From: Mycobacterium palustre
GTDB lineage: Bacteria > Actinomycetota > Actinomycetes > Mycobacteriales > Mycobacteriaceae
Assembly (NCBI RefSeq): GCF_002101785.1
Contig: NZ_LQPJ01000109.1
Coordinates: forward strand, 124,001 to 188,000
DNA: 64,000 nucleotides
Direction of reading: 5' to 3'
A program made the translations under genes and the position numbers. A model generated the notes under the pieces. It was not told where the DNA came from. It did no database searches and saw only the letters and a program-made list of their open reading frames with translations. Positions within the stretch are counted from its first letter, which is position 1. Each line of letters opens with the position of its first letter. Below are positions 7,611-16,716 of the stretch, piece after piece.

Positions 7611-8765
7611 GTGAGCTCTGCGTTGACCGACGAGGAGACACTGCTGGTCGAGACGGTGCGGACGTTCATCGACCGTGACGTCAGACCCACGGTCCGCGAG
7701 GTCGAGCACGCCAACGAGTATCCCGAAAAGTGGATCGATCAGATGAAGCAGATCGGGATCTACGGATTGGCCATACCCGAGGAGTACGGCGGCTCGCCGG
7801 TGTCGATGCCCTGCTATGTGCTGGTGACCCAGGAATTGGCGCGTGGCTGGATGAGCCTGGCCGGCGCCATGGGCGGGCACACCGTGGTAGCCAAACTGCT
7901 GACGCTGTTCGGTACCGAGGCGCAGAAGAAGAAGTATCTTCCGGCGATGGCTGCCGGGGACGTACGGGCGACGATGGCGCTTACCGAACCCGGCGGTGGC
8001 TCAGACCTGCAGAATATGGCGACCACCGCCCTTCGTGACGGCGAAGACCTGGTGATCACCGGCACGAAAACGTGGATCTCCAACGCGCGTCGCTCGGGGC
8101 TGATCGCTCTACTCTGCAAGACTGATCCGAAGGCGACACCGAAGCATGCCGGCATTTCCATTGTGTTAGTGGAACATGGTGCGGGCCTCACTGTTTCGCG
8201 GGATTTGCCTAAGCTGGGCTACAAGGGTGTGGAGAGCTGCGAGTTGTCCTTCGACGGGTACCGGATCGGCGAGTCGGCGATACTCGGCGGCGTGCCCGGC
8301 AAGGGGTTTGCGCAAATGATGAAGGGCCTGGAGACCGGACGCATTCAGGTTGCCTCCCGTGCGCTCGGAGTGGCGACCGCGGCCCTCGCGGACGCACTTG
8401 CCTATGCGCAGCAGCGGGAAAGTTTCGGCAAGCCGATCTGGAAGCACCAATCGGTCGGTAACTATCTCGCCGACATGGCAACCAAACTCACCGCCGCCCG
8501 ACAACTGACCTTGTATGCCGCCGCGCGTTATGACAGCGGCGAGCGCTCCGACATGGAGGCGGGCATGGCCAAGCTCTTCGCGTCGGAAGTCGCGATGGAG
8601 ATCGCCCTGGATGCGGTGCGGATCCACGGTGGTTACGGCTATTCCACGGAGTTCGACGTCGAACGCTACTTCCGTGACGCGCCGTTGATGATCGTCGGCG
8701 AAGGCACCAATGAGATCCAGCGCAACGTGATTGCGGCCCAACTCGTCGCGCGTGGGGGCATCTGA
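7611..8765 (+). CDS. Acyl-CoA dehydrogenase
   Basis: A 384-residue FAD-dependent acyl-CoA dehydrogenase that introduces an alpha,beta double bond in an acyl-CoA thioester. Family marks: MALTEPGGGSDLQNM and GTKTWISNARRSG (FAD/substrate-binding middle domain), QQRESFGKPIWKHQSVGNYL, HGGYGYSTEFDVERYFRDA, and Glu364 in VGEGTNEIQ, the classical catalytic base. The start GTG at 7611 is preferred over GTG 7602 because GAGGGG is correctly spaced and the length fits the family. It has its own AT-rich palindromic promoter 73 bp after the PpdK partner gene, so it may be separately controlled. Confidence 0.92.
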   Translation: MSSALTDEETLLVETVRTFIDRDVRPTVREVEHANEYPEKWIDQMKQIGIYGLAIPEEYGGSPVSMPCYVLVTQELARGWMSLAGAMGGHTVVAKLLTLFGTEAQKKKYLPAMAAGDVRATMALTEPGGGSDLQNMATTALRDGEDLVITGTKTWISNARRSGLIALLCKTDPKATPKHAGISIVLVEHGAGLTVSRDLPKLGYKGVESCELSFDGYRIGESAILGGVPGKGFAQMMKGLETGRIQVASRALGVATAALADALAYAQQRESFGKPIWKHQSVGNYLADMATKLTAARQLTLYAAARYDSGERSDMEAGMAKLFASEVAMEIALDAVRIHGGYGYSTEFDVERYFRDAPLMIVGEGTNEIQRNVIAAQLVARGGI

Positions 8766-8962
8766 CCGGGTGGCGCCACCTATTGGCACCGAGTATCTCA
8801 AATATTGTCGGCCGCCGACGCCGGGACCGATAACGTCTGGCCGACTCGAGGATGAACTGCGACAGCTGCGCCCGCGGCTCGATGCGCTCACGTCCAAGCG
8901 TTTGAACAAAGGGGCTGTTGGGCAGGGATGCCGCATGATAAATTTTAACTACGGTAAGAAAA

Positions 8963-8976
8963 CTGCGGTAACGCAG
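8963..8976. promoter_or_regulatory. CTGCG-GTAA-CGCAG hairpin in leader of the 9014 gene
   Basis: A perfect 5-base stem with a GTAA loop lies 37 bases upstream of the ATG at 9014. An AT-rich block (GATAAATTTTAAC, starting near 8937) directly before it is the probable promoter. The hairpin could be an operator half-site pair or a 5' UTR structure. Confidence 0.35.
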
Positions 8977-9013
8977 CGGTCGATATCACGCAACGAACAG
9001 GAGCAGTACGCCG

Positions 9014-9904
9014 ATGACCGTCACTGAGACCGCTGATGCCTGGGGTCCTTTGGCCGAGCCGATCCACCTTGACGCCGCCGGAGCGACAGACCCCGTATGG
9101 AAGGACAATGCCTACCTCTCATACTGGGATACCGCGAACGAAGTTTTCGGCAGCTTTCACGTTTCGACGTCGCCGAACTGCGCGGGGGGACGACGGGCAC
9201 GCTGCAGCATTTCGGTCCGGGGCAAGGTTCTTGAAATCATCGAGGACCTGGCACCGGGCAGCTTTGCCAGCTCCTCGATCAACTTTGGGCTGGACGGCGT
9301 TATCACGGTGCGGCATCCGCGGTTGCAGGCTGACTTGGTCAACGCACCGCTGTTCGTCGCGGCCGACTACGCGGTGGGCGGAGTCGTCCCCGAATTGGTC
9401 GAGGGCAAACCGTTGCAGCACTTCCAGCAGGCCTGCGAGATGACCGGCACGCTGGTCCTTGACGGTGAGGAGTCGCCGGTGCAGGCCCGCGGGATGCGGG
9501 ATCGGACCTGGGGCTTCCGTGACGAATCGGCACAATGGATCGAGTATGCGGGCCTGGTGGCCATCATCGGCGACTCTTTCATTACGGTCATGAAATTCTT
9601 GGGAGCGGACGGCACGCTGCGATCCGACGGATTCCTCATCGACACGGACCGGTCACGCACCATTACCGACGTCAACTTCGGCCGCGACGCCGCCGGGCAG
9701 TTCCGGCTGGCCCGGATCCGCGACGCCGAGGGCGGTAGCCGGCTGGTCACCGTCTCGTCGAGGCTGGCCGGTTTCTTCGTGCCGATGGGCGTGGAATCTG
9801 AGGGGCCCGCATTCGGTACCTATGACGACTTCATGTCGCTCCAAAGTGGAAATGACTCGGGTGCCGGGTTTTTCGAGCAGGGCATCCTGCATCGGGTGTT
9901 CTGA
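9014..9904 (+). CDS. CrtC/AttH-like lipocalin-fold protein (DUF7064/7065 type)
   Basis: A 296-residue soluble protein. It carries the marker RDRTWGFRD near residue 165, shared as RDRSWG-RD by the other copies in this window, and a N-terminal W..N..YLSYWDTANEVFGSFHVS strand region. Proteins with this marker are related to hydroxyneurosporene synthase (CrtC) and AttH, which have a double lipocalin-like barrel and act on hydrophobic molecules. It is the only one of the five copies without a phosphohistidine-swivel gene directly beside it, although PpdK lies 2 kb upstream on the same strand. AGGAG at 8999 supports the ATG. The family link is by motif; the reaction is unknown. Confidence 0.75.
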   Translation: MTVTETADAWGPLAEPIHLDAAGATDPVWKDNAYLSYWDTANEVFGSFHVSTSPNCAGGRRARCSISVRGKVLEIIEDLAPGSFASSSINFGLDGVITVRHPRLQADLVNAPLFVAADYAVGGVVPELVEGKPLQHFQQACEMTGTLVLDGEESPVQARGMRDRTWGFRDESAQWIEYAGLVAIIGDSFITVMKFLGADGTLRSDGFLIDTDRSRTITDVNFGRDAAGQFRLARIRDAEGGSRLVTVSSRLAGFFVPMGVESEGPAFGTYDDFMSLQSGNDSGAGFFEQGILHRVF

Positions 9905-9946
9905 TCGGCCTGTTGCCTATCCGGCAGTCACTCGGACCATCGTTGG

Positions 9947-10810
9947 TCAGGCGTCGATCAGCGCGGGGGCCAGGCGCCGCAGTGACTCGCGGGAGAGCTC
10001 CTCTGGGGCCGAGGCGACATATACGCATACATGGTCGGCACCCGCGTCGTGATGGGCCTTGACTCTGCGGCGAATAGCGTCTTCGTCACCCCACGCGATG
10101 GCTGCGTCGACGAGTCGGTCGCTAGCGCCGCCGGCGAAGTCGGCGTCGTCGAAGCCGTTGGCGCGCTTGAGGTTGCCGGTGTAGTTTGGCAGGCTCAGAT
10201 ACGGTGCCAGGAACTCGCGGGCCGCCTCACGCGCCCGACTCGGATCGGCTTCCAGTACTACCGTCTGTTCGACGGCGAGCAGCTTGCCGGGGCCGAGCTT
10301 GTCGCGAGCCAAGCGCGTGCATTCCGGCGAGGACAGGTAGGTATGCGAACCGGCTGAGCGACGGCGGGCCAGGTCTAGCATCCGAGGTCCAAGCGCGGCG
10401 ATCACCCGGTCCTGGATCGCCCCGGGGGAGTCGGCCTCGTCGAGGTCGTCGAGATACTGGTTCATGGCGCGCAGCGGGTGCATGTATTTCTCGCCGATCA
10501 GCGGTCCGTGGCTGACCCCGATGCCGAGCAGGAACCGACCCGGGTGCCTCGCGCGCAGTGCAGCGGCCTGACCGGCGATCGTCGCAGCGTCTTCGACCCA
10601 GATGTTGACGATGCCGGTTGCCACGGGGACGTTCGTGGTTGCGCGGAGCAAATTGGCGGCCACGTCAAGTGTTCCGGTGTGGGCGTAGCCCGGGAACCAT
10701 AACGCGCCGTATCCGAGTACCTCGAACTCGGCGGCGGCCTCCCGGGCTTCACCGGGATCGCCGAACCGCAGTCCGGCGCTCCATACACCGAGCCGTCCGA
10801 GGTCAATCAC
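9947..10810 (-). CDS. LLM-class F420-dependent oxidoreductase (TIGR03620-like)
   Basis: A 287-residue luciferase-like (TIM-barrel) oxidoreductase expected to use coenzyme F420. Seen: RLGVWSAGLRFGDPGEAREA at the N-terminus, GYGALWFPGYAH, VATGIVNIWVEDAATIA, HPGRFLLGIGVSHGPL, and AGADHVCVY near the C-terminus. The compact size and these motifs match the mycobacterial subfamily I know as TIGR03620. The substrate is unknown. Its GTG overlaps the stop of the upstream membrane-protein gene (GTGA), so the two are translationally coupled and probably serve one step. Confidence 0.85.
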   Translation of the reverse strand: MIDLGRLGVWSAGLRFGDPGEAREAAAEFEVLGYGALWFPGYAHTGTLDVAANLLRATTNVPVATGIVNIWVEDAATIAGQAAALRARHPGRFLLGIGVSHGPLIGEKYMHPLRAMNQYLDDLDEADSPGAIQDRVIAALGPRMLDLARRRSAGSHTYLSSPECTRLARDKLGPGKLLAVEQTVVLEADPSRAREAAREFLAPYLSLPNYTGNLKRANGFDDADFAGGASDRLVDAAIAWGDEDAIRRRVKAHHDAGADHVCVYVASAPEELSRESLRRLAPALIDA

Positions 10811-11520
10811 CGGCTGATCTTTTCGGCGTTCTCGGCGATCTGATTTGGTATCGCATTACGCAGCAGGCAGAAGGTGACGGCGGCGATCCAGATGGTGAAT
10901 GCGGCCAAACCCAGCCACCAAGCGAGGATTCCGTTGTAGGCCAGTGGCCCGGTGTGGGTGAAGTAGTTCAGTGAGCCGAAGGTGAAACTGGCTGCAGCCC
11001 AGAAGCTGAGATAGGCGAGCCAGCGCGGGAACACAGGTTGTTCGCGCCTATCCATGAGGATGACGATGCCCAGCGCGGTCGCTTCGAGCATGGTGGTCAC
11101 CGGCAGGCCTACATACATGATTCCGCCGAGATCGTGAAGGCGCCAAGTGATCTCGGGATACTCAAGGGGACGAAACGCGGCTCCGAGCCAGAAAATCGTC
11201 GCAATGAGGAATTCCATCACCAGCATCACGCCCAGCGTCAGTTGGAGGCGGGACAGCGGTGCGGAGGGACCTTCGATTCGGCGCATTTGTTCGGAGATCA
11301 CCACAGCCCACGGCATCAGCAAGGTCGCACCGTAAAGCGAGATGACTAGTCCGATGCGAATGCTGGTCTTTCTCTCGGCATAGATCGCCACCGTCTGCTG
11401 CATAGTATTGTTCGGTGATGGCGGCGGGACGAAACCGGCAATCGCCCACAGCCCGATCAGCAGGATGATCATCGAAACAAAACCACAGGCGGCCATCCAT
11501 CGCTGATTGGTGACGTTCAA
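10807..11520 (-). CDS. PPPSP-type membrane protein, copy 1
   Basis: A 237-residue integral membrane protein of a family present seven times in this window; the name is my label. It has about six hydrophobic segments, the first ending in AGFVPPPSPNN, then MPWAVVISEQMRRIEG, AAFRPLEYPEITWRLHDLGG, FPRWLAYLSFW and HTGPLAYNGILAWW. No catalytic motif is recognised. The TTG at 11520 is chosen because AAGGAG lies 6 bases upstream and the length then equals the other copies; the frame extends further but would overlap the preceding gene. It is the middle gene of a minus-strand operon with an unknown protein and an F420 oxidoreductase. Confidence 0.82.
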   Translation of the reverse strand: MNVTNQRWMAACGFVSMIILLIGLWAIAGFVPPPSPNNTMQQTVAIYAERKTSIRIGLVISLYGATLLMPWAVVISEQMRRIEGPSAPLSRLQLTLGVMLVMEFLIATIFWLGAAFRPLEYPEITWRLHDLGGIMYVGLPVTTMLEATALGIVILMDRREQPVFPRWLAYLSFWAAASFTFGSLNYFTHTGPLAYNGILAWWLGLAAFTIWIAAVTFCLLRNAIPNQIAENAEKISR

Positions 11521-11572
11521 CTTAGGCTCCTTGTGCTGTCGTGGGTCGGATCGATCGGGTGCGAGCGGCGCC

Positions 11573-12913
11573 TCAGGCCCCGTTGGTAACAGCACTCGGG
11601 CGAGTGACTCCGACCCGGTCGTACATCGCTTGGGGCACATCGGCTTCGGAATGAAAGACATAAAAATCGCAATGCCCGGTGATCCGACCGTCCTTGAGGC
11701 CCGGTTCGACTAGCAGAAAGTACGGCCCATCGCTTTCCAGGACGAGTTTGTTGGTGGCCGGACAGTGCATGCAGTAGACCGGCATCTCGTCCAGGCTGAA
11801 AGTCTCGACTCCCTTGCCGCGCACGATGGGAAGGCCCTTGGGCGGCGCATACGCGCCCTCGTCGATGAGGCGTCCCCCGCTGCCGCAGGGGGCGGTGTGC
11901 ATCCGAACTCCGCCCTCCATTTCCGTCATCGTGTATTTCATGCCGTGTTGGTGGAACAGGTCGGCAAGCATAATGACGCGCTCGCGCATCGGAATCTGCG
12001 CGACCTGCGCCATCATCGGACCCATCGCCGGGCGGTTGTAACACTGCTCGACCGACTCCCAACAGTGCTCGACACCGTGGTGCTCATAGATCCAACCGGT
12101 CAATGCGGCAATCAGGTCACGGGCGAAGTGATGTGCTGGGTACCACTCGGTCTTCGAAAGGGCAAAGTGCCGCCGGGCCAGATCGAAGTCGCCCGCGTCG
12201 ATTGCTGTGAGCGCCAGAACGAGTGCAGGGTGGCACATGGCTTCGCGCTCGTCCTCGTCGAACAGGAGTGCACCCGAGACCGAGAACGCGGCCCCGATCC
12301 GGGCTTCATCGCGTGGCATGCCGAGGCGCTCGAACACCGTCGCGGGAATATTGAGCGGATCTTTATGGATCGTCAAACGCAGTGGCGCACCACCGGTTCC
12401 GGCCTCGAACACGAACGGGGGATATCCCAGCCATTGGCAGCACAACCGCTCGATCTCGGATGTGACCAGACGCAGATCGGGTGCGCCGGGAATCGCGTCG
12501 GCGCGCGCCGCCGCCCACTGCTCGGAGACGAGCACTATGGTGTCCTCATCCTCCTCCACGGCCGCGAGCTCACCGGCATCCATCCGGAAAATCATCGCCA
12601 GCGACGAGACGGCCTCGCGGGACACGCCATTGCGGAACCATTCCGCCCATGGTCGCGCGATGGTGGCCAGCGCGGCGGAAATTGCATCGGTCAACGCAGC
12701 GGAGCCGAACTCACGCTCGATATAGCCCAGGGTCAACGCATTCCAGCTCACATAGATGTCGCGCAGCACGAAGTGCTTGTTGATGTTGTTCTTAGCTGTG
12801 TCGCGGGCGCCGTCGACGTCGCCATGGTCGAGCGCGGCGGCCGCCCGGTCGCCAGGTGCCGTTGCGAGGGTGCGCAGCTCCGCATCGGTGAACATCGCGG
12901 TGTAGTCGGACAT
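11573..12913 (-). CDS. Unknown protein with C-terminal Cys/His motifs
   Basis: A 446-residue soluble protein that I do not recognise. The N-terminal two thirds is alanine-rich and helical, with acidic patches (AAVEEDEDTIVLVSEQW) and WLGYPPFVFEAGTGG. The C-terminal third has conserved-looking metal- or thiol-type residues: HTAPCGSGGRL, VYCMHCPATN and GRITGHCDFYVF. This end resembles the ligand arrangement of small-molecule hydrolases or Fe/Zn-binding domains, without a firm match. The ATG at 12913 is preceded by GAGAGGAC. It opens a minus-strand operon and diverges from the PEP-synthase-like gene at 13214, sharing the operator region. Function unknown. Confidence 0.8.
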   Translation of the reverse strand: MSDYTAMFTDAELRTLATAPGDRAAAALDHGDVDGARDTAKNNINKHFVLRDIYVSWNALTLGYIEREFGSAALTDAISAALATIARPWAEWFRNGVSREAVSSLAMIFRMDAGELAAVEEDEDTIVLVSEQWAAARADAIPGAPDLRLVTSEIERLCCQWLGYPPFVFEAGTGGAPLRLTIHKDPLNIPATVFERLGMPRDEARIGAAFSVSGALLFDEDEREAMCHPALVLALTAIDAGDFDLARRHFALSKTEWYPAHHFARDLIAALTGWIYEHHGVEHCWESVEQCYNRPAMGPMMAQVAQIPMRERVIMLADLFHQHGMKYTMTEMEGGVRMHTAPCGSGGRLIDEGAYAPPKGLPIVRGKGVETFSLDEMPVYCMHCPATNKLVLESDGPYFLLVEPGLKDGRITGHCDFYVFHSEADVPQAMYDRVGVTRPSAVTNGA

Positions 12914-13213
12914 TCTCGGTCCTCTCGATAAGGCCGTCCCGATTGCGTCGGCTCCATTGATCGGCTGCGGAGGCGGCGCAGGCGGGCGCGACATTGTCTC
13001 GGCATGGCGCTGGCGAGCAGGCCACGAGCTCTGTTGACACTGCGGCGTGGTCCTATATATAACAGACACCGAGTGTCCGAAACAAGGTTTGCGTGGCTGA
13101 GATGTGGGCCCAGACGTGGACATTGACTACGCACGCGTGTTGGATGCGTCTCGGATCCACGCCGGACCGCGGTAACCGATCGGTTTCACGCCACCAGAAG
13201 GGACCACCACCGG
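12914..13213. promoter_or_regulatory. Divergent promoter region
   Basis: About 300 bp separate the start codons of two divergent operons. It holds one clear plus-strand promoter with an overlapping palindrome (listed separately at 13034-13081). I see no coding sequence in the rest. Confidence 0.6.
13034..13081 (+). promoter_or_regulatory. TTGACA promoter with GACAC-CGA-GTGTC operator
   Basis: TTGACA (13034-13039) is followed after 18 bases by TATAAC (13058-13063), a near-consensus sigma-70 promoter pointing to the gene at 13214. A perfect inverted repeat GACAC-CGA-GTGTC (13065-13077) starts immediately after the -10, where a repressor would block initiation. The same layout, CAGAC-N7-TGTCCGAAA behind TTGACA and TATATA, recurs at 16717-16768 next to the TetR gene 15934-16665, which is the best candidate to bind both. 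Confidence 0.6.
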
Positions 13214-14848
13214 ATGCGAGACCGCCTCGATCTGAGCCTGGCTGCTCGAACGGCCAACCCGATCCACGCCGGCAGCTGCGACGCCTCAGTCGGCTGGTCG
13301 ACCAGCAACGCCAGCGAAGCGTTGCCCGGAGTGGCTTCGCCGTTGACGTGGTCGATCTTCGGTGACGGCGTCGAACGGTCCATGCGGGGCGCCTTCGCCG
13401 ACATGGGCGTCTTGCGTGAATCCGAATGCGTGGTGCCCGAGCGTACGGAGCAACGACTGTGGGCCCTTTGGTACGGACGGGCGGCCGGCAACCTCAACAC
13501 GTTTCGGTTCGTCGGCGACCGTACCCCTGGCACGAGCGGCGACGCGGTGGAGGAGCAGATCTTCGGCCGCGTCCGCCCCGGCGTTACGTCGAAAAAGGTC
13601 TATACCCGGTACCCGATCGTTGCGGTCAAGATGCCCTACAACGCTACGCGGTGCGCAGCGCGGCTGCGCGAGGCCACTGCCAGCATCTACCCCTGGTGGC
13701 AACGCTCGGTCGGCGTCGGGCGGCCCGATGAGCTGACCAGCGCCCGAGTTTTGTTGCGGGAGGCGGTGGTGAGGTTCGAGCGCGTGATGCGCCCCCACAC
13801 CCTGGCCGCAATGCTGTGCCAATCGTTGTATGACCAGATCCGCGCGGCGGCTGCACGCGCGCAGCGGCCTGGGCTGGAGATCTCTGTGGTGACGGGGTAC
13901 GGCGACATGGCCGAAACGGCCGTGGTCGCCGACCTGTGGGCCGTCTCCCGCGATCGGATGTCCGTTGAGGAATTCATTACCCGACACGGTTTCCACGGCC
14001 CCAACGAAGGCGAGCTCTCCGCACGGGTCTGGCGGCTCGATCGGGCACCGCTCGACCGACTGGTGAGCGCCTACCGCGAGATGCCGGACGACCGCGATCC
14101 CCGTCATGTCGTCACGGCGCGCGGCGTCGAGCGCCGTCGGGCAGAGGCCGAGCTTCTGACAGCGCTGCCGCGCTGGCAGCGTGGGCCGACACGCGCGCTG
14201 CTCGCCATTGCGGCGAAACTGATTCCGTTGCGCGGCGTCGGCAAAGCGTCGTTTTTGCAATGCCTTGATGTCGCTCGCGCCGCCGCGCGAGTGTGCGGTG
14301 AGATCCTGACTCTCGACGGCGTGCTAGCCGAACCCGAAGACGTGTTCTTCCTGACGGTCGACGAGCTCACCAGCGCGTCGCTGCCACCGGATCTGTCGGC
14401 GCTCATCGCCACACGACGGGCGGTGACCGAGGAATATCGCAAACTTGGCATACCTGAGGGGTGGCAGGGTACCCCCGAACCGTTCCTCCTGGAATCGAGG
14501 ATGGAGCGGTCGGACGATCAGGTCAGCGGCGCCGCCGTGTCGCCCGGAATTGTGGAGGGCACTGCCAAGCTGATCTTGGACCCCGAAGGCGATGACGAAC
14601 TCGAGCCGGGGGAGATCCTGGTGTGCAAGACCACGGACCCCAGCTGGGCGTCACTGATGATGTTGGCCTCCGCGCTGGTGATCGACATCGGCGGAGCGAT
14701 TTCCCACGGCGCGATAGTGGCCCGCGAGCTCGGCATCCCGTGTGTGATCGGGACCCGAACCGGTACGCAGGTCCTGCGTACCGGCGACCGGATCCGGGTC
14801 GACGGCGGGCGCGGAGTGGTCGAAGTCCTCGCACGGGCAGGGAGCTAG
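13214..14848 (+). CDS. PEP-synthase/RPH-like protein without ATP-binding domain (substrate plus His-swivel domains), copy 1
   Basis: A 544-residue protein containing only the middle and C-terminal parts of the PEP synthase/rifampicin phosphotransferase architecture. The start of the middle domain reads WSTSNASEALPGVASPLTWS; inside it are IYPWWQRS and RHGFHGPNEGELSARVW; the C-terminal swivel domain has GEILVCKTTDPSW and GGAISHGAIVARELG with the phosphate-carrying His498. The ~300-residue ATP-grasp domain is absent. This domain set equals the larger subunit of phenylphosphate synthase, where a separate protein supplies ATP binding, so I infer it transfers phosphate to a small or lipid alcohol with help in trans. 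The CrtC/AttH-like gene follows after 3 bases. Confidence 0.82.
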   Translation: MRDRLDLSLAARTANPIHAGSCDASVGWSTSNASEALPGVASPLTWSIFGDGVERSMRGAFADMGVLRESECVVPERTEQRLWALWYGRAAGNLNTFRFVGDRTPGTSGDAVEEQIFGRVRPGVTSKKVYTRYPIVAVKMPYNATRCAARLREATASIYPWWQRSVGVGRPDELTSARVLLREAVVRFERVMRPHTLAAMLCQSLYDQIRAAAARAQRPGLEISVVTGYGDMAETAVVADLWAVSRDRMSVEEFITRHGFHGPNEGELSARVWRLDRAPLDRLVSAYREMPDDRDPRHVVTARGVERRRAEAELLTALPRWQRGPTRALLAIAAKLIPLRGVGKASFLQCLDVARAAARVCGEILTLDGVLAEPEDVFFLTVDELTSASLPPDLSALIATRRAVTEEYRKLGIPEGWQGTPEPFLLESRMERSDDQVSGAAVSPGIVEGTAKLILDPEGDDELEPGEILVCKTTDPSWASLMMLASALVIDIGGAISHGAIVARELGIPCVIGTRTGTQVLRTGDRIRVDGGRGVVEVLARAGS

Positions 14849-14851
14849 CAG

Positions 14852-15898
14852 TTGTCCACAATGTTCTCGACGTCGCATCTCGGCCTGGCCGAGGTGTCCA
14901 ACCCGCTGCGGGTTCCGCCCGACGCTGATCACTTCGGCGATCCCCGGCACGATGTGGTGCGCTGGAACGAGACGACGTTCTTCGAAGCGTGGTCGCCGGA
15001 GACCGGAGTCGGAGTGTTCCTGCACATGGGCCGTTATCCGAAAGATCTCGACCTGTGGTGGTGCCAGGCGATCACATATCTGCCCGACGGGAAGGTCACC
15101 TCCGACGTGCACTGGGGTCGCAATCCGGGCGCCGGGGCCGATACCGGCAATTTGGGCATCGAGGTCACGGACCCGTTGCGCCGCTGGGTGATTCGTTACG
15201 ACGGTGCCGGTGAGCTGACCGAGAGCCACCGTCTGACCCGGGGGCTGTCCGGGGCGGGCATCCACATCCCGGTGCGCTGGCGCCTCGACGCCGATGCCGC
15301 GGGACCCGCCTGGAACCTGCGGCCTCCACCCGACGGTCAGATGCCCGATTTCGCACAGTCGAGCCACTCCCAACAGACCTACCGGGTCAAGGGCGCGGTC
15401 ACGGTCAACGGGGTCGAGTACGGCCTCGACGGCATCGGCTGCAACGACCACTCGCGCGGTGTCCGAGATCTGACGCACTTCGCCGGCGACCAATGGGTGG
15501 TCGCCGTGATGCCTGGCTATACCTTCCATGTGATCAACGTGTGGAACGCCGATGACGAACCCATCCTCACCACCGGTGCCTGGTTTGACGAGCGGGGCTA
15601 CCGCGACGTCACCGCGCATCGGCATCCTGACTACGACATCAGTGGCAAGCCAAGCAAATTCGAGCTGCTCGTAAACGACGCGGGCGAGGTTCGCCGCTTC
15701 GGCGTCGAAGTCCTGCACGGCTGCACCATCTGCGTAACCCAAGCGCATGACAACCTCAACGGCGTGGGTTGGGACCTGCCGGGAGATACCGTCGTGCTGG
15801 GTGAATCACCGATTCGTATACGCGACGACAGCGGACGGATCGGCTACGGGCACCTCGAGCGGGCGATTCGCCTCGACCGCGCGCGACGCCCGGCTTGA
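14852..15898 (+). CDS. CrtC/AttH-like lipocalin-fold protein, partner of 13214 protein
   Basis: A 348-residue soluble protein related to the other CrtC/AttH-like copies, with PRHDVVRWNETTFFEAWSPE at the N-terminus and two beta-rich halves. The family marker is divergent here: NDHSRGVRD replaces RDRSWG-RD, so the tryptophan is lost and the copy may have another substrate or no catalysis. The TTG start at 14852 has GGGAG 7 bases upstream and lies 3 bases after the preceding stop; ATG 14861 is an alternative. Tight coupling with the PEP-synthase-like gene suggests the two products act together. Confidence 0.75.
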   Translation: MSTMFSTSHLGLAEVSNPLRVPPDADHFGDPRHDVVRWNETTFFEAWSPETGVGVFLHMGRYPKDLDLWWCQAITYLPDGKVTSDVHWGRNPGAGADTGNLGIEVTDPLRRWVIRYDGAGELTESHRLTRGLSGAGIHIPVRWRLDADAAGPAWNLRPPPDGQMPDFAQSSHSQQTYRVKGAVTVNGVEYGLDGIGCNDHSRGVRDLTHFAGDQWVVAVMPGYTFHVINVWNADDEPILTTGAWFDERGYRDVTAHRHPDYDISGKPSKFELLVNDAGEVRRFGVEVLHGCTICVTQAHDNLNGVGWDLPGDTVVLGESPIRIRDDSGRIGYGHLERAIRLDRARRPA

Positions 15899-15933
15899 GG
15901 TCACTTTTTCGCACACCGTATACGTCGCGAGCC

Positions 15934-16665
15934 TCAGTCTTTCGCGGCGTGCTGGTGCGGTTCCGATGTCGGCGGGAAGGCGAGCATGTCGACAACTCCG
16001 CGGACGAATTCGTCGGTGGCGTCGATACCGTGCGGATCGTCCCAGCGCGCGGTGAACAGCGTGCGCATGAGGATGGCTCCGCCCAGCGCCTCGATCAATG
16101 CGATCGCTCCGGTATTGGGCGGAAGGGCGGCGGCCGCGCCGGCGGCATCGAGCGCGCGGATGCCGAAATCGAGCTCTTCGTAGAACCGTTGCGACAGGCG
16201 CTGATAGAGGTCGGGAACCTGCTCGGCGTCGAGCGCAAGGCGGATCAGCGCGCGCCCGAACCGGCCGGTGTATTGGCGACGCATCTGAATGCCGATGTCC
16301 AGCAACAGTTCCCGCGGCGCCAGCTCGGCATCCTCGGGGGCGAACTTCGGGGACCCGGTCGCGAACGCTTCGCTGAGCAGATCTTCTTTCGATGACCAGC
16401 GCAGATAAAGGGCCGCTTTGCCGATGCCGGCCCGCCGGGCAACGGCGTGCATCGTCAGCCCAGACCAACCACGTTGGGCGTAGATGTCCAGGGTGGCCTC
16501 AAGAATTCGTTGATCGATATCGGGATTGCGGGGCCGGCCGGGGGCGCGTTCAGGCGGCACGGTCACGCTGTCACCACCGCCTGAACTGCGGCCGCACGGC
16601 GTTGCGACGGTGGAACCTTCCCGTGCCTGGGTGCGATCTGCAGATCGACGTCCTTCATTTGCCAT
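15934..16665 (-). CDS. TetR-family transcriptional regulator
   Basis: A ~243-residue repressor with an N-terminal helix-turn-helix (ILEATLDIYAQRGWSGLTM then VARRAGIGKAALYLRWSSKE) and a helical ligand-binding domain. A disordered N-terminal extension precedes the DNA-binding domain; the start at 16665 is the first internal ATG after a longer frame from 16710, and a later GTG is possible. It diverges from the membrane-protein gene at 16832. The shared palindrome at 16750-16762 and 13065-13077 makes it the likely repressor of both divergent promoters. The inducer is unknown. Confidence 0.88.
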   Translation of the reverse strand: MANEGRRSADRTQAREGSTVATPCGRSSGGGDSVTVPPERAPGRPRNPDIDQRILEATLDIYAQRGWSGLTMHAVARRAGIGKAALYLRWSSKEDLLSEAFATGSPKFAPEDAELAPRELLLDIGIQMRRQYTGRFGRALIRLALDAEQVPDLYQRLSQRFYEELDFGIRALDAAGAAAALPPNTGAIALIEALGGAILMRTLFTARWDDPHGIDATDEFVRGVVDMLAFPPTSEPHQHAAKD

Positions 16666-16716
16666 CCGTTCGTCGGACCCAAAAGACCCTATCGCGCGCC
16701 CGGTCAGCATGCGGGG

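Noticed and set aside
11765..12931. A 388-codon plus-strand open frame
   Set aside because: It is antisense to the 11573-12913 gene, has shadow composition rich in Arg, His and Gly, and no family motif.
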